DNA from: Thiotrichaceae bacterium UBA4486
Lineage (GTDB): Bacteria > Pseudomonadota > Gammaproteobacteria > Eutrophobiales > Eutrophobiaceae
Direction of reading: 5' to 3'
DNA: 64,000 nt
Assembly: GCA_002389045.1 (NCBI GenBank)
Contig: DGNS01000009.1
Span: forward strand, 62,001-126,000
The translations under genes and the position numbers were made by a program. The notes below the pieces were generated by a model. That model was not told the DNA's origin. It searched no databases and saw only the letters and a list, made by a program, of their open reading frames with translations. How positions within the stretch are numbered: the first letter of the stretch is position 1; each line of letters opens with the position of its first letter. This document shows, piece after piece, positions 17,250 to 26,600 of this stretch.

Positions 17250-17346
17250 GCCTTGTGTAAAAATTCCGTTGCTTGGTCGCGATGGACACTATCGTGATAT
17301 TCTTTGCTTAATAGAAACTGCAGACGGTCAATCAATCACCACGACC

Positions 17347-17769
17347 ATGATCATTGCCAGCCTAATCAATATTTTTATCATCAGCCTGTGTGTGCTCGTC
17401 CATTTCGAAGTGCTGTCAAGAATTACAGCGGCACTGCCGGGCATTCATATCGCCCCAAGACTCAGGGTTCTGCTGGGTGTGCTGTTCGCACTGGTTGCGC
17501 ATACCGTGGAAATCTGGATTTTCGCCCTGAGCTATTACGTACTCATTCACAGCAACCATTTCGGCGAACTGCTCGGTGACATTGATCACAACCTGTATGA
17601 TTATGTTTATTATTCATTCGTTACCTATACGTCGCTGGGTTTTGGCGACGTGCTGCCGACCGAACAACTGCGATTTCTGACCGGACTTGAAGCGCTCACG
17701 GGACTGGTTCTCATCGCCTGGACAGCCTCGTTTTTATATGTGGAAATGCAGAAATACTGGAAACACTAG
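17347..17769 (+). CDS. Small potassium-channel-like membrane protein
   Basis: A 140-residue integral membrane protein. The pore signature TYTSLGFGDVLP (about residues 92-103) corresponds to the K+ selectivity filter TxxTxG(Y/F)GD. It is preceded by two hydrophobic segments (about 1-23 and 38-62) and followed by one (about 112-132), so it resembles an Ion_trans_2 channel pore with an extra N-terminal helix and no RCK or other regulatory domain. The open frame extends to 17248, but the ATG at 17347 starts the first hydrophobic segment. It ends 2 bases before the following DUF423 gene, suggesting an operon. Ion specificity is inferred from the filter only. Confidence 0.75.
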   Translation: MIIASLINIFIISLCVLVHFEVLSRITAALPGIHIAPRLRVLLGVLFALVAHTVEIWIFALSYYVLIHSNHFGELLGDIDHNLYDYVYYSFVTYTSLGFGDVLPTEQLRFLTGLEALTGLVLIAWTASFLYVEMQKYWKH

Positions 17770-17771
17770 GA

Positions 17772-18158
17772 GTGCCGGATTTGGAATCATCAAGATTATT
17801 TCTGCTTCTCGGCGCGGTTAATGCCGCACTGGCCGTACTCATCGGCGCTTTCGGCGCCCATGCGTTGAAAGCGCGACTGAGCACGGCGGATATGGCCATC
17901 TTCCAGACGGGCAGCCAGTATCATTTTTATCATGCCCTCGGCTTGCTGGCAGTCGGCCTCATTCTCGCGTCATACCCGTCATCGGCATGGATCAAGGCAT
18001 CGGGCTGGCTCATGCTCGCCGGCATCATCCTGTTTTCAGGCAGCCTGTATGTGCTTGTGATTACACAACTGCGCTGGCTAGGCGCCATCACACCCCTGGG
18101 CGGCACAGCCTTTATCATCGCCTGGATCACGCTCATGGCCGGTGTTATCAAATCATAA
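17772..18158 (+). CDS. DUF423 family inner-membrane protein (YgdD-like)
   Basis: A 128-residue protein with four hydrophobic helices. The conserved GAFGAHALK near residue 25 and the FYHALGLLAVG segment identify the DUF423/YgdD family, whose function is unknown. The start is unclear. GTG at 17772 has AGGAG directly abutting it, while a TTG at 17781 lies 8 bases after that AGGAG and may be the true start. It probably shares a transcript with the upstream channel gene. Confidence 0.85.
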   Translation: MPDLESSRLFLLLGAVNAALAVLIGAFGAHALKARLSTADMAIFQTGSQYHFYHALGLLAVGLILASYPSSAWIKASGWLMLAGIILFSGSLYVLVITQLRWLGAITPLGGTAFIIAWITLMAGVIKS

Positions 18159-18256
18159 AGCTCAATACGGCAGGTGTTCTATCCCTGCTCTGCGTGGCGG
18201 CGATATCAACAGTCACGGCTGGTGAAGCGTGTGTACAGAATTGAAGACAGCCGTTG

Positions 18257-19981
18257 TTAATTGATACGAAATATGGGCTCCAGGTGACCGGACACGGAGG
18301 CCGGGGATGATTCCTGGTGTTTGATCGACGCTGTTAACGCCTGCCAGAAGGCCTGACCATCCCAGGCAGCCTGCACATTGTTATACAGGGCATTGTTCAG
18401 TGCATCGAAATGAGGTTTCATTTCAATACCCAGACGTGATGCTATTGCTCCCATGCTTCTGGGTGTACTCTCCGTCCAGTAGCCGGCTGCCCAGTTCAAC
18501 AACGCCTGCTTGCAGGCCGGCGCATCGTTATTCATACATGCATCGCGGACTGCCCTGAGCGATTGCCCGGATCGAACAGACGTCACCACCCCTGCCGACC
18601 GTGTGCCGCCTTTGCAAATGCGCCATAAAAAATACAGGGTCACCAGCCAGGCTATGAACAACAGGGCACTGAGTAACTGCCAGAACACTGCATTCGATGT
18701 ATTTACATCCGCTGCAGATGCAACGAGTTGATCCGCGACCGGTCGTTCAGTCGCAGTCCCTGCAGACAACGTGGCTTGCTCATCGTTAACGGGTGGGCTC
18801 TCCCCGGCCGGCATCGCCGGCAACACTTCGACCGTTCGCTCCGGGATGACGGCATATCGGGTCGTCTCGTCCCTGACTGACCAGTAGGGAATGCGAATTT
18901 CCGGCAAGTTAAATTTACCCGCCTGCGAGGGTATCAGGGCCACCGCTTCAACGCGCGTGCCAACGACATCCCGATCCGATGACTGGTTTTTCAACACGGG
19001 TTGATCCGGATAGAATTTCATTGCCGACGGCAGGTCCATGTTGATTTCCGGCAACTGACTGGCGAGAAGGCCCCGGGCTGTCAGGGTGACCGTACGTGTA
19101 ACCGGCTCACCGACGCGAAACAGCGGGGGGTCCTCTGCCCAGATTTCCGCAATCTCCAGCGATTGCGCGGGAAGCCAGACATCAAACTGCCACGACGCCG
19201 GCACCGCTTTGACACGCACGGATTTTTCCTCCGAACGGCGAATGATCGATTTTGGCTGGCCGCCGAACGGATTGGCAAAACCGCCCTTCGTCGCCTTGAA
19301 CACCACCTGGTTGATGGTCAGATCGCCGCTTTCCTGCGGAAAAACCACGTAGCGTCGCTCGAACACCTGGTACGTCTTGTTATCGATCCGGGTATGGTAC
19401 TGTGCGCCTTCGGCCAGCCTTTCCACCAGGCTGTTGACACCACTGACGGTCAATTCCGATAAGTCCGCGTTGGCGGTGGCCACGGACCTATAAAGCCGGA
19501 TCACCACGCCGAGTTCCTGCTGAACGTAAACCTCGTCAGCCGAGGTTTCAATTTCAAGAAAAATCTCGCGGCCTTTTTCGCTGTCTACTCCCGATTCCTT
19601 GACCTTCAGACTGATTGAATGACTGCGATCGCTGCCGAAGGCAATGGGTGGTATGGTGATGTCACCGGCGTGTTTTGCCAGCAGCGTGACATACCAGATA
19701 TTTTCCCGGGAGGTTTTGCCGTTGATAAAACTGAACTGGCTGGTTTTCTGCGTACCCAGGATTTCAAAATCCTTTTCCAGCGGTGTGAAATCGGGATCGT
19801 TGTCGACCTCGTCGGTAGTCGAGAAAACCAGGTTGAAGGATTCATCCATGGACACCGGGTTGCGATCGGAGATGACCGAGATATCAGCGGCACTGACAGT
19901 AAAACTCAGTAGCAACAACACGACGGCCCGGGTCACCGCTGAGTATAAATCCTCAATCCATAAAATCTGCGTCGAGCTCAT
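18257..19981 (-). CDS. batD: BatD-like protein
   Basis: A 574-residue envelope protein of the BatD (oxygen/aerotolerance) family. It has an N-terminal hydrophobic signal segment (about 17-32), beta-rich repeats characteristic of BatD (EVYVQQELGVVIRLYRS, RRYVVFPQESGDLTI), and a membrane helix near residue 440 (LLSALLFIAWLVTLYFLW) followed by a short cytoplasmic tail. It is the last gene of the moxR-bat operon, 5 bases after batB/C. Bat proteins were linked to aerotolerance in Bacteroides; the biochemical role is unknown. Confidence 0.85.
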   Translation of the reverse strand: MSSTQILWIEDLYSAVTRAVVLLLLSFTVSAADISVISDRNPVSMDESFNLVFSTTDEVDNDPDFTPLEKDFEILGTQKTSQFSFINGKTSRENIWYVTLLAKHAGDITIPPIAFGSDRSHSISLKVKESGVDSEKGREIFLEIETSADEVYVQQELGVVIRLYRSVATANADLSELTVSGVNSLVERLAEGAQYHTRIDNKTYQVFERRYVVFPQESGDLTINQVVFKATKGGFANPFGGQPKSIIRRSEEKSVRVKAVPASWQFDVWLPAQSLEIAEIWAEDPPLFRVGEPVTRTVTLTARGLLASQLPEINMDLPSAMKFYPDQPVLKNQSSDRDVVGTRVEAVALIPSQAGKFNLPEIRIPYWSVRDETTRYAVIPERTVEVLPAMPAGESPPVNDEQATLSAGTATERPVADQLVASAADVNTSNAVFWQLLSALLFIAWLVTLYFLWRICKGGTRSAGVVTSVRSGQSLRAVRDACMNNDAPACKQALLNWAAGYWTESTPRSMGAIASRLGIEMKPHFDALNNALYNNVQAAWDGQAFWQALTASIKHQESSPASVSGHLEPIFRIN

Positions 19982-19986
19982 AGCTG

Positions 19987-21813
19987 TTACCAGTCCTGTT
20001 CGTAGTTATGCCGGCTGAGTCCACGTTCCTTGTATTGCATCATGAATTTTCGGCGCAACAGCCCGCCAGGGTCGTCCGGTATGCGGCGTAACCACTGTTC
20101 GGTGGCACGCGCGTCTTCATCCGTGGATTCATTTCCGGCCATCATCTCCTCATCGGATTGTTCGGGCGGCGCCTGGTTTTCACTTTCACCCGGACGGCCG
20201 GCCTGTTGCGAGCGGTCCTCTTCGCCCCCCTGCTGCTGTTCACTGTTGCCGGACACCTCCTGGTCACCGGCATTTTCCTGCGCCATGGAATCGGCGTCCT
20301 GGTTGCTGTCCGGGGCCTGGGTGGACTGTTTATCTTCTGCCGGTTCCTCTCCGGATTCACCCTTGTCGGGTCTGGCGTCGGCATCATCGGCCGGTTCTTT
20401 TTCACCACCGCCCTTGGAATCCTGCTGTGGCGGCGGTTTAAGTTTTTCCAGTGCTTTTTTTACCAGTTCCAGGTTGTACCTGGCATCCTCGTGTTCGGGT
20501 ACGGCCTCAAGAACCTGTTCATACGCCTCAATGGCGTCCTCGTACTGACCGGTTTTCGCCAGTGCATTACCCCTGTTATAGACGCTTTCCGGATCCTCGA
20601 TATTGTCGAGGTATTTCAGGGATTGCTCGTAGTTACCCGAACGGTATTCCGCCGCTGCGCGCCAGCGCGGATCGATGAACAGTTTTGCAGCCTGCTCAGG
20701 CTTGCCGGCTTCCAGCAATCGTTGCGCTCTTTGATCGTCATTCAACCACAGGGCTTCCCGGTCCAGTGCCTGGACCGGCTCCGCTACGGGCACGATCACA
20801 ACGGCCAATGCCAGGATGACGCCGCGCCGGAACGACAGCGCCACCAGCGGGATCAGCAACAGCACCAGCCAGGGGCCGCGTTCAAGCCACAGGTCGGACT
20901 GAAATTGCGTTTCCGACACCTTGTCCCATTCCGGCGTGGTACTGAGCCAGCTCGTCAAAGCCTGAATGTCACGCGGGGTGCTGTCCAGGGTTTGATAAAT
21001 CCCGCCGCCGCTGGACGCCACCCGGCGCAAGGTCGCCGGGTCCAGTGAGGGAATGACTATCTGACCGGTATTGTCCTTGAGAAATCCGCCGGTGGGCAGG
21101 TTCACCGGGGCGCCGGCCCCGGTGCCGACGCCGAGCACCGATGTCCGGTAACCCCGGGCCAGTAATTCCGCGGCTTTTGCGGATTCGCGTTCAGCATCGA
21201 CTTCATCCGTCACCAGAATGATCCGCCCCCGCGCATGTCCGGCCTGTTGCATGAGTCCGGCGGCCGTGTCCATGGCCCGGTCGGCTCGATGCCCCTGCAA
21301 CGGCATCAATCCGGTGCCGAGGGCCGGCAACAGGGAGCGGATGGTGTCCGTATCCGTGGTTAGCGGCGTGACGGTGAAGGCGTCACCGGCATAGACAATG
21401 AGGGCTGTTTCACCCTCACCGCGCTGATTCAGAATATCAATCACCTTGAAACGGGCGCGCTGAAGACGGCTCGGCGTCACATCCGTTGCATCCATGGAAC
21501 GCGACAGATCCAGTGCGATAACCAGTGCCGACGTGGATCGAAAGACCGGTTGTGGCAGCCGTTCCCAGGTCGGCCCGGCGAGGGCTGCGATGGTCAGTAT
21601 CCCGATGACAGCAAACAGCAGCACCCTGAAATGCTGGCGCCGCTCGCCAGGTTGAATCAGCACGTGCGGCAACAATTGCGGATCACATACCCGCTCCCAG
21701 ACACGCACGCCCGGTTGCCGGGTGATCAGCAGCCAGATAGCGGCGGCGAGCGGCACCAGCATGAGAAACCACAGCGGCCTTAAAAAATGAAACTGTTGCA
21801 ACGAATCCAGCAT
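19987..21813 (-). CDS. BatB/BatC-type protein: VWA domain fused to TPR region
   Basis: A 608-residue membrane protein. Two N-terminal helices (about 12-30 and 62-82) precede a VWA domain with the MIDAS motif ALDLSRSMDATD and ILVTDEVDAE. A third helix pair lies near 315-345. TPR-like repeats follow (YNRGNALAKTGQYEDAIEAYEQ, about 415-450), then a long acidic low-complexity tail rich in E, D, Q and S. In Bacteroides these parts are separate BatB and BatC. The start ATG overlaps the batA stop as TAATG. It is presumed to form a complex with BatA and BatD. Confidence 0.87.
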   Translation of the reverse strand: MLDSLQQFHFLRPLWFLMLVPLAAAIWLLITRQPGVRVWERVCDPQLLPHVLIQPGERRQHFRVLLFAVIGILTIAALAGPTWERLPQPVFRSTSALVIALDLSRSMDATDVTPSRLQRARFKVIDILNQRGEGETALIVYAGDAFTVTPLTTDTDTIRSLLPALGTGLMPLQGHRADRAMDTAAGLMQQAGHARGRIILVTDEVDAERESAKAAELLARGYRTSVLGVGTGAGAPVNLPTGGFLKDNTGQIVIPSLDPATLRRVASSGGGIYQTLDSTPRDIQALTSWLSTTPEWDKVSETQFQSDLWLERGPWLVLLLIPLVALSFRRGVILALAVVIVPVAEPVQALDREALWLNDDQRAQRLLEAGKPEQAAKLFIDPRWRAAAEYRSGNYEQSLKYLDNIEDPESVYNRGNALAKTGQYEDAIEAYEQVLEAVPEHEDARYNLELVKKALEKLKPPPQQDSKGGGEKEPADDADARPDKGESGEEPAEDKQSTQAPDSNQDADSMAQENAGDQEVSGNSEQQQGGEEDRSQQAGRPGESENQAPPEQSDEEMMAGNESTDEDARATEQWLRRIPDDPGGLLRRKFMMQYKERGLSRHNYEQDW

Positions 21814-22799
21814 TACCAGCGGCCCCGCATTCTCAATACAAACAGCAGCAGTGCAATCATCACCGCCATCGCCAGCGGCCAGTAGTAAAGCGCCGTCCGC
21901 GGCCGGAACTGTTGCAGGTCTTTTTCAATTGGTTCCAGCTCATCCAGCAGGCTGTATATTTTTTCCAGCTCTTCAGTATCACGGGCACGAAAATAGCGGC
22001 CGCCGGTCACCTCGGCAATGGCCTTCAGAGTGGCCTCGTCCAGGTCTCGCGAAGGATTGTAACGGCGGTTGCCGAACAGACTGCGGATGATGTCCTCGTC
22101 AGCGCCGATACCGATGGTGTAGATTTTGAGGCCTTCACGCGCGGCGAGTTCAGCGGCTTCCAGTGGAAACACATTGCCCGCCGTATTGGCGCCATCGGTC
22201 ACCAGGACAACGATGCGATCCATGTCATCTTTCTTGCGCAGGCGTTTGATCGCCAGACCGATGGCATCCCCGATGGCCGTTGAGCGACCGGCCAGGCCGA
22301 TAGCGGCCTCGTAAAGTAATGTCCTGACGGTGTCACGATCGAAGGTCAGCGGCGCCTGCAGGTAGGCGCGTTCACCAAACAGGATCAAGCCGATGCGATC
22401 ACCGACACGGCGTTCGATAAATTCACCGGCAACCCACTTGGTGGCCGTGAGCCGATCGACGCGCTGACCGCGGATGTAAAAATCATCCTGCTGCATGCTT
22501 TCCGACAAATCGACGACCAGCAACAAATCCCGGCCGCTGACCGGGATCTGCACCTGCTCGCCCAGCCACTGCGGCCGCATGGCGCTGAGGATCAGCAATA
22601 GCCAGGCAATGAGCGCCAGCCACAGGGGCCAGGGCGCGCGCGGCCGCACCTGGCCGGAGGCGGAAACGGCAGGCAATTCCTTCAGAAACGGCACGCGCAG
22701 GGCGGCTTCGCCGCTGCCGGTGGCCGGTTGCAGTAATTGCCGTACCAGCCAGGGCAGCGGCAGCAGGATCAGCATCCAGGGCCAGGCAAATTCGATCAT
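21813..22799 (-). CDS. batA: BatA-like VWA domain protein
   Basis: A 328-residue membrane-anchored von Willebrand A protein. There are N-terminal helices at about 5-20 and 58-75, then a VWA domain with the metal-binding motif VVDLSESMQQDDF and VLVTDGANTAGN, and a C-terminal helix (YWPLAMAVMIALLLFVLRM). The TDGANTAGN motif is typical of BatA. The start overlaps the upstream DUF4381 gene as ATGA. Together with MoxR and the DUF58 protein it forms the usual MoxR-VWA cassette thought to assist protein or metal-cofactor maturation. Confidence 0.88.
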   Translation of the reverse strand: MIEFAWPWMLILLPLPWLVRQLLQPATGSGEAALRVPFLKELPAVSASGQVRPRAPWPLWLALIAWLLLILSAMRPQWLGEQVQIPVSGRDLLLVVDLSESMQQDDFYIRGQRVDRLTATKWVAGEFIERRVGDRIGLILFGERAYLQAPLTFDRDTVRTLLYEAAIGLAGRSTAIGDAIGLAIKRLRKKDDMDRIVVLVTDGANTAGNVFPLEAAELAAREGLKIYTIGIGADEDIIRSLFGNRRYNPSRDLDEATLKAIAEVTGGRYFRARDTEELEKIYSLLDELEPIEKDLQQFRPRTALYYWPLAMAVMIALLLFVLRMRGRW

Positions 22800-23287
22800 G
22801 ATGATTTATTGGTCTCGATATTGCGCAACCACTCATCGCACAGCCGGATGAGTTCCGCGGTGTCAAATTCTGTCCGTGGCTGGTAGGGTCCGCTGGCCAG
22901 CACCCATCCCGCACCTTCACTGAACGGTTGTCCGGCCATGGCGCTGTCCAGAAACGCCAGCCAGTCCCGGCCGGTCAGCGCCGCCACATCTTCACGTTTA
23001 TTGACTGAAACCGCCGTCCGCCGTAACAGCGCCGACAAGTCCCGGACCAAGCGCTGATCATCATTATCTCCCGCGTAATCTGTCCTGATGCGGGTCAGTG
23101 TCCGCCGGGCCTGGCGTAACGCCGCACGTCGTGGCGATCGGTAGCGCCGGTAGAGCAGGACCGCGACCAGAATGATCAATACAAGAATCGCCAGTAAAAG
23201 CCACCAGCCGGACGCCAACGGCCACCACGATACCGGCTCCGGCAGGTGTATGTCCCTCAGGGGCAGTGTTTCAGGACTGTCGCCCAT
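22796..23287 (-). CDS. DUF4381 membrane protein
   Basis: A 163-residue protein with a membrane helix at about residues 22-46 (WPLASGWWLLLAILVLIILVAVLL region) preceded by the family start DIHLPEPVSWWPLA. A cytoplasmic helical domain follows. The DUF4381 family is known only from MoxR/Bat operons and has no assigned function. The start overlaps the DUF58 stop by one base (TGATG), and its own stop overlaps batA. Confidence 0.82.
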   Translation of the reverse strand: MGDSPETLPLRDIHLPEPVSWWPLASGWWLLLAILVLIILVAVLLYRRYRSPRRAALRQARRTLTRIRTDYAGDNDDQRLVRDLSALLRRTAVSVNKREDVAALTGRDWLAFLDSAMAGQPFSEGAGWVLASGPYQPRTEFDTAELIRLCDEWLRNIETNKSS

Positions 23288-24207
23288 CAGTTGCGGTACA
23301 GCTGCACCTGCTGTGCTATGGAGGTGAGACCGGCTGCTGTGCCGGCCTCGATAAACCGGGCGCCGCAGCGGGCGGCCAGTTGACGCGTGGTTTGCAGGCG
23401 CTGTTCAAATTGCCGATGGTAAGCCTGTACTAATTTTTGATCCGCCGTATCCAGAATTCGCTCGTGTTCACCGTCACTGACCCGGTAGCGCCCACCCGCC
23501 GGCAAATCGCGTTCCAGGGGATCGTAAATGAACAGAATGACCACTTCGGCCCGGCGGCTGATCTGTAGCAACTGTGCGCGGGCGCTGTCATCCATGCCGC
23601 GAAAATCACTGAGCAGAAAAACCAGGCTGCCGGGCTTGACCACCCGCCTGAGGCGTAGCAGGGCACGGGTAAGCAGCAGCGGATCATCGGCACGTTGCCA
23701 CGGCATCCGGTGCTGTTCCACCAGGGCGCGGATCATCTGCAGCACACCGCGCCTGCCGCGGCGGGGTTTGAACTCGTGGTGAACCTGGTCCGAGAACAGC
23801 AAGCCGCCGACGCGATCACTGTGGGCGCTGACTGACCAGGCCAACAGACTGGCGAGGCGGGCCGCCTGCACCGATTTGTAACAGCCGCGGGTGGCGAAAA
23901 ACATGGCCGCGCGAAAATCCACCCAGAACAGCACCGGTCGTTCGCGCTCCTCGCGAAACAGCTTGGTATGGGGCTTGCCGCTGCGCGCCATCACCCGCCA
24001 GTCGAGGTTGCGGATATCGTCGCCCACGGCATAGGGTCGGGATTCACTGTATTCCATGCCGCGCCCCTTGCGGGCCGACAGGTAGTCGCCGCCCTCCGCG
24101 GCCCTGACTCGCGCCGGTTTCAGATGCAGGCCGCTGGCAAGTGACTGCAGCCTGACCAGGGCGGGGACAGAAATTTCGACGGCAGAGTCGATATCAACAT
24201 CCACCAT
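23287..24207 (-). CDS. DUF58 domain protein
   Basis: A 306-residue cytoplasmic protein of the MoxR-associated DUF58 family, whose C-terminal part has a VWA-like fold. The diagnostic segment GRGMEYSESRPYAVGDDIRNLDWRVMARSGKPHTKLFREERE lies at about residues 53-94 (a run of conserved R, Y, D and W residues). The open frame reaches 24234, overlapping moxR by 23 bases. I use the internal ATG at 24207, which has a weak GAG upstream; the choice is not certain. Cotranscribed with moxR. Confidence 0.85.
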   Translation of the reverse strand: MVDVDIDSAVEISVPALVRLQSLASGLHLKPARVRAAEGGDYLSARKGRGMEYSESRPYAVGDDIRNLDWRVMARSGKPHTKLFREERERPVLFWVDFRAAMFFATRGCYKSVQAARLASLLAWSVSAHSDRVGGLLFSDQVHHEFKPRRGRRGVLQMIRALVEQHRMPWQRADDPLLLTRALLRLRRVVKPGSLVFLLSDFRGMDDSARAQLLQISRRAEVVILFIYDPLERDLPAGGRYRVSDGEHERILDTADQKLVQAYHRQFEQRLQTTRQLAARCGARFIEAGTAAGLTSIAQQVQLYRN

Positions 24208-24211
24208 GCAC

Positions 24212-25183
24212 TCAGGGCACGGCGATCCGTGCAATCAATTCACTGATAACCGTATCGGTGGTCATGCCTTCAGCCTCGGCTTCGTAGTTGAGAATGATGC
24301 GGTGACGCATGACATCATGAGCCAGTGTCTGAATATCCTCGGGCGTCACATAATCACGATCCGCCAGCCAGGCATGGGCGCGGGCGCAGCGATCCAGCGC
24401 AATGGTGGCGCGGGGACTGGCGCCGTACTGGATCCAGTTGGCCAGGTCCTCTCCGTAAGTACCGGCATCGCGGGTCGCCAGCACCAGTTCCAGCAGATAG
24501 CGCTCCAGTTCCCCGGACATGTACATGTTCAGTATTTCACGTCGCGCCTCGAAGACCTGGGCCTGGGAAATCAGGTCACCGGATTCGCCGATGATCTGCC
24601 CGGTCAGCGCCTCCTCGCGCGCCAGGGCCAGAATAGCCTGCTCGTCCCTGGCGCGCGGATAGTCGATACGCACATAGAGCAGAAAACGGTCCAGCTGCGC
24701 CTCGGGCAACGGGTAGGTGCCCTCCTGCTCGATGGGATTTTGTGTGGCCATGACCAGGAACAGCTCCGGTAACGCGTAGGTGGTCTTGCCGATGGTGATC
24801 TGGCGTTCGGCCATGGCTTCCAGCAGCGCCGATTGCACCTTGGCCGGCGCGCGGTTGACCTCGTCGGCGAGAATCAGATTGTGGAACAGCGGTCCCTGCT
24901 GAAAGCTGAACGACCCATCCTGTGGCCGGTAAATCTCGGTTCCGGTGAGGTCCGCCGGCAACAGATCCGGGGTAAACTGAATACGGTGAAAACTGCCCTC
25001 GATGGCATCACCCAACACCTTGATGGCGCGGGTCTTGGCCAGGCCCGGTGCGCCTTCCACCAGCAAATGACCGTCGGCGAGCATGGCGATCAGCAACCGG
25101 TTGATGAGGGTTTCCTGGCCGATGATCTGTTTTTCCAGGCGGGCTTCGAAGACTTCGAATTGTTGTTTTAACGTCATAGCCAC
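24212..25183 (-). CDS. MoxR-type AAA+ ATPase
   Basis: A 323-residue AAA+ chaperone of the MoxR family. Visible elements are the Walker A-like EGAPGLAKTRAI, Walker B NLILADEVNRAPAKVQSALLEAM, sensor 1 ATQNPIEQEGTYPLPEAQLDRF and the C-terminal helical lid. Such ATPases act with VWA/DUF58 partners, here encoded immediately downstream, in remodelling client proteins. It is the first gene of a six-gene minus-strand operon whose promoter should be in 25184-25304, shared with a divergent aldolase gene. The client is unknown. Confidence 0.93.
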   Translation of the reverse strand: MAMTLKQQFEVFEARLEKQIIGQETLINRLLIAMLADGHLLVEGAPGLAKTRAIKVLGDAIEGSFHRIQFTPDLLPADLTGTEIYRPQDGSFSFQQGPLFHNLILADEVNRAPAKVQSALLEAMAERQITIGKTTYALPELFLVMATQNPIEQEGTYPLPEAQLDRFLLYVRIDYPRARDEQAILALAREEALTGQIIGESGDLISQAQVFEARREILNMYMSGELERYLLELVLATRDAGTYGEDLANWIQYGASPRATIALDRCARAHAWLADRDYVTPEDIQTLAHDVMRHRIILNYEAEAEGMTTDTVISELIARIAVP

Positions 25184-25304
25184 TGCTGCTTGTTTCTCTT
25201 CAAGGATATTGACAGAATTCTAAAAGACAAATGGCCGCACTGAAAATTCAACGATCTGTGCGAAAATGCCCCGATAACCCTACGATACAGTAACTGCGAA
25301 CCAA

Positions 25305-26060
25305 ATGGTGGCGAAAAGCTTTGCCCGACGGCTCAGGGATCGCGAAACCCTGATCGGCACCCTGCAATCCATGCATTCGGCCGATGTCAGCGAAATGCTG
25401 GCCGGGGCCGGATATGACTGGTTATTCATCGACGCCGAACACGGCGCCTTTACACCGGAACAAGCCAAACCCCTGTTGCAGGCGGCCAGTCCGACGCCGT
25501 GCCTGATACGTATTCCCTCCAGGGACGATATCTGGATCAAGAAAGCCCTGGATATCGGCGCTGCCGGAATAATCGTGCCGCAGATCAATACCGCGGATGA
25601 GGTCGAACAGGTGATTCGCAGCGCGCGATATGCGCCACAAGGCGCACGTGGCATCGGCATCGGACGCGCTCACGCCTATGGCGCCCGCTTCGAAGACTAT
25701 CTGGCCTCGGCCAACGAAGACACCGTCGTCGTCATCCAGGCCGAAACCCGCCTGGCCGTGGACAACATCGAAGCAATTGTCTCGGTACCCGGTGTGGATG
25801 CGATTCTCATCGGCCCTTATGATCTCTCGGCCAGCCTCGGTAAACCCGGCCAGGTTAATGATGCCGGGGTGCTCGAGGCCATGCAGTCGGTTCGCGACGC
25901 CTGTCTAGATAAAAAGCTTGCGCTGGGTTTCTTCGGAGTCAGCCCCGAAGCCGTGCGGCCATGGATGGAACAGGGATTCACATTGATCACCGTGGGAGTG
26001 GATACGCTGTTTCTGCTGTCCTCGGCGCAGAATACACTGGCCGCATTGAAGAGTAACTGA
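25305..26060 (+). CDS. HpcH/HpaI-family class II aldolase
   Basis: A 251-residue metal-dependent aldolase of the HpcH/HpaI (2,4-dihydroxyhept-2-ene-1,7-dioate aldolase) superfamily. Motifs are FIDAEHGAFTPEQ (catalytic region), QAETRLAVDNIE (metal-binding Gln/Glu) and IGPYDLSASLGKPG. The genes for aromatic degradation that normally accompany HpaI are absent, so the substrate is likely another 2-keto-3-deoxy acid; that is inference. The ATG at 25305 is used; a GTG follows directly. Divergent from moxR and 4 bases upstream of the next gene. Confidence 0.87.
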   Translation: MVAKSFARRLRDRETLIGTLQSMHSADVSEMLAGAGYDWLFIDAEHGAFTPEQAKPLLQAASPTPCLIRIPSRDDIWIKKALDIGAAGIIVPQINTADEVEQVIRSARYAPQGARGIGIGRAHAYGARFEDYLASANEDTVVVIQAETRLAVDNIEAIVSVPGVDAILIGPYDLSASLGKPGQVNDAGVLEAMQSVRDACLDKKLALGFFGVSPEAVRPWMEQGFTLITVGVDTLFLLSSAQNTLAALKSN

Positions 26061-26064
26061 CGAC

Positions 26065-26421
26065 ATGGCACTGGGCACGCTGAACACTATTCTCAACACC
26101 GCTCCGATTATCATCCAGGGCGCCACCCGGCTGGTCAAACTGTTAAAACAACGCGAACAAAAGGAAAACCCCGATTCCTATGACATCCCCGCCAACCTGG
26201 ATGACATGAAAGTGGAAATCCAGCGCCTGCATAAACGGCTGGATACCCATGACCATGCCGATTATGAGCAGGTCAAACTGATCGAGGAACTGGCCAGACA
26301 GAACGAGGCCATCGCCACATCATTGCGGTCTACGGTGAAACAGTTACACCTGATGACGTTGCTGGCCCTGGTGGCGTTGTTGCTGGGCGGCATCGCCCTG
26401 CTCTGGCATTTGCTGGGATGA
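26065..26421 (+). CDS. Hypothetical protein, coiled coil plus C-terminal membrane helix
   Basis: A 118-residue protein that I do not recognise. It has an amphipathic N-terminus, a charged helical segment predicted to be coiled coil (about 40-90, LDDMKVEIQRLHKRLD and following), and a strongly hydrophobic C-terminal helix (about 95-117, LLALVALLLGGIALLWHLLG). This looks like a tail-anchored protein. It starts 4 bases after the aldolase stop, so it is probably cotranscribed. The stop runs straight into heptad tract T4. Confidence 0.6.
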   Translation: MALGTLNTILNTAPIIIQGATRLVKLLKQREQKENPDSYDIPANLDDMKVEIQRLHKRLDTHDHADYEQVKLIEELARQNEAIATSLRSTVKQLHLMTLLALVALLLGGIALLWHLLG

Positions 26422-26600
26422 ACGGTGAACGGTGAACGTATGTGTCAGCCCTGTACCATGTCAACCACAGTTATCTGTTATCTGTTATCTGTTATCTGTT
26501 ATCTGTTATCTGTTATCTGTTATCTGTCATCTGTCATCTGTCGTCTGTCGTCTGTCATCTGTCGTCTGTCATCTGTCATCTGTCGTCTGATACCTGACAA
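26422..26600. repeat. Heptad tract T4
   Basis: Just after the upstream stop are short GGTGAAC units (26422-26438). After about 30 non-repeat bases a perfect array follows: eight GTTATCT units (26470-26525), then nine GTCATCT/GTCGTCT units to 26588, 17 heptads without a phase break. The array ends about a dozen bases before the next ATG, leaving no room for a normal Shine-Dalgarno. Confidence 0.93.
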
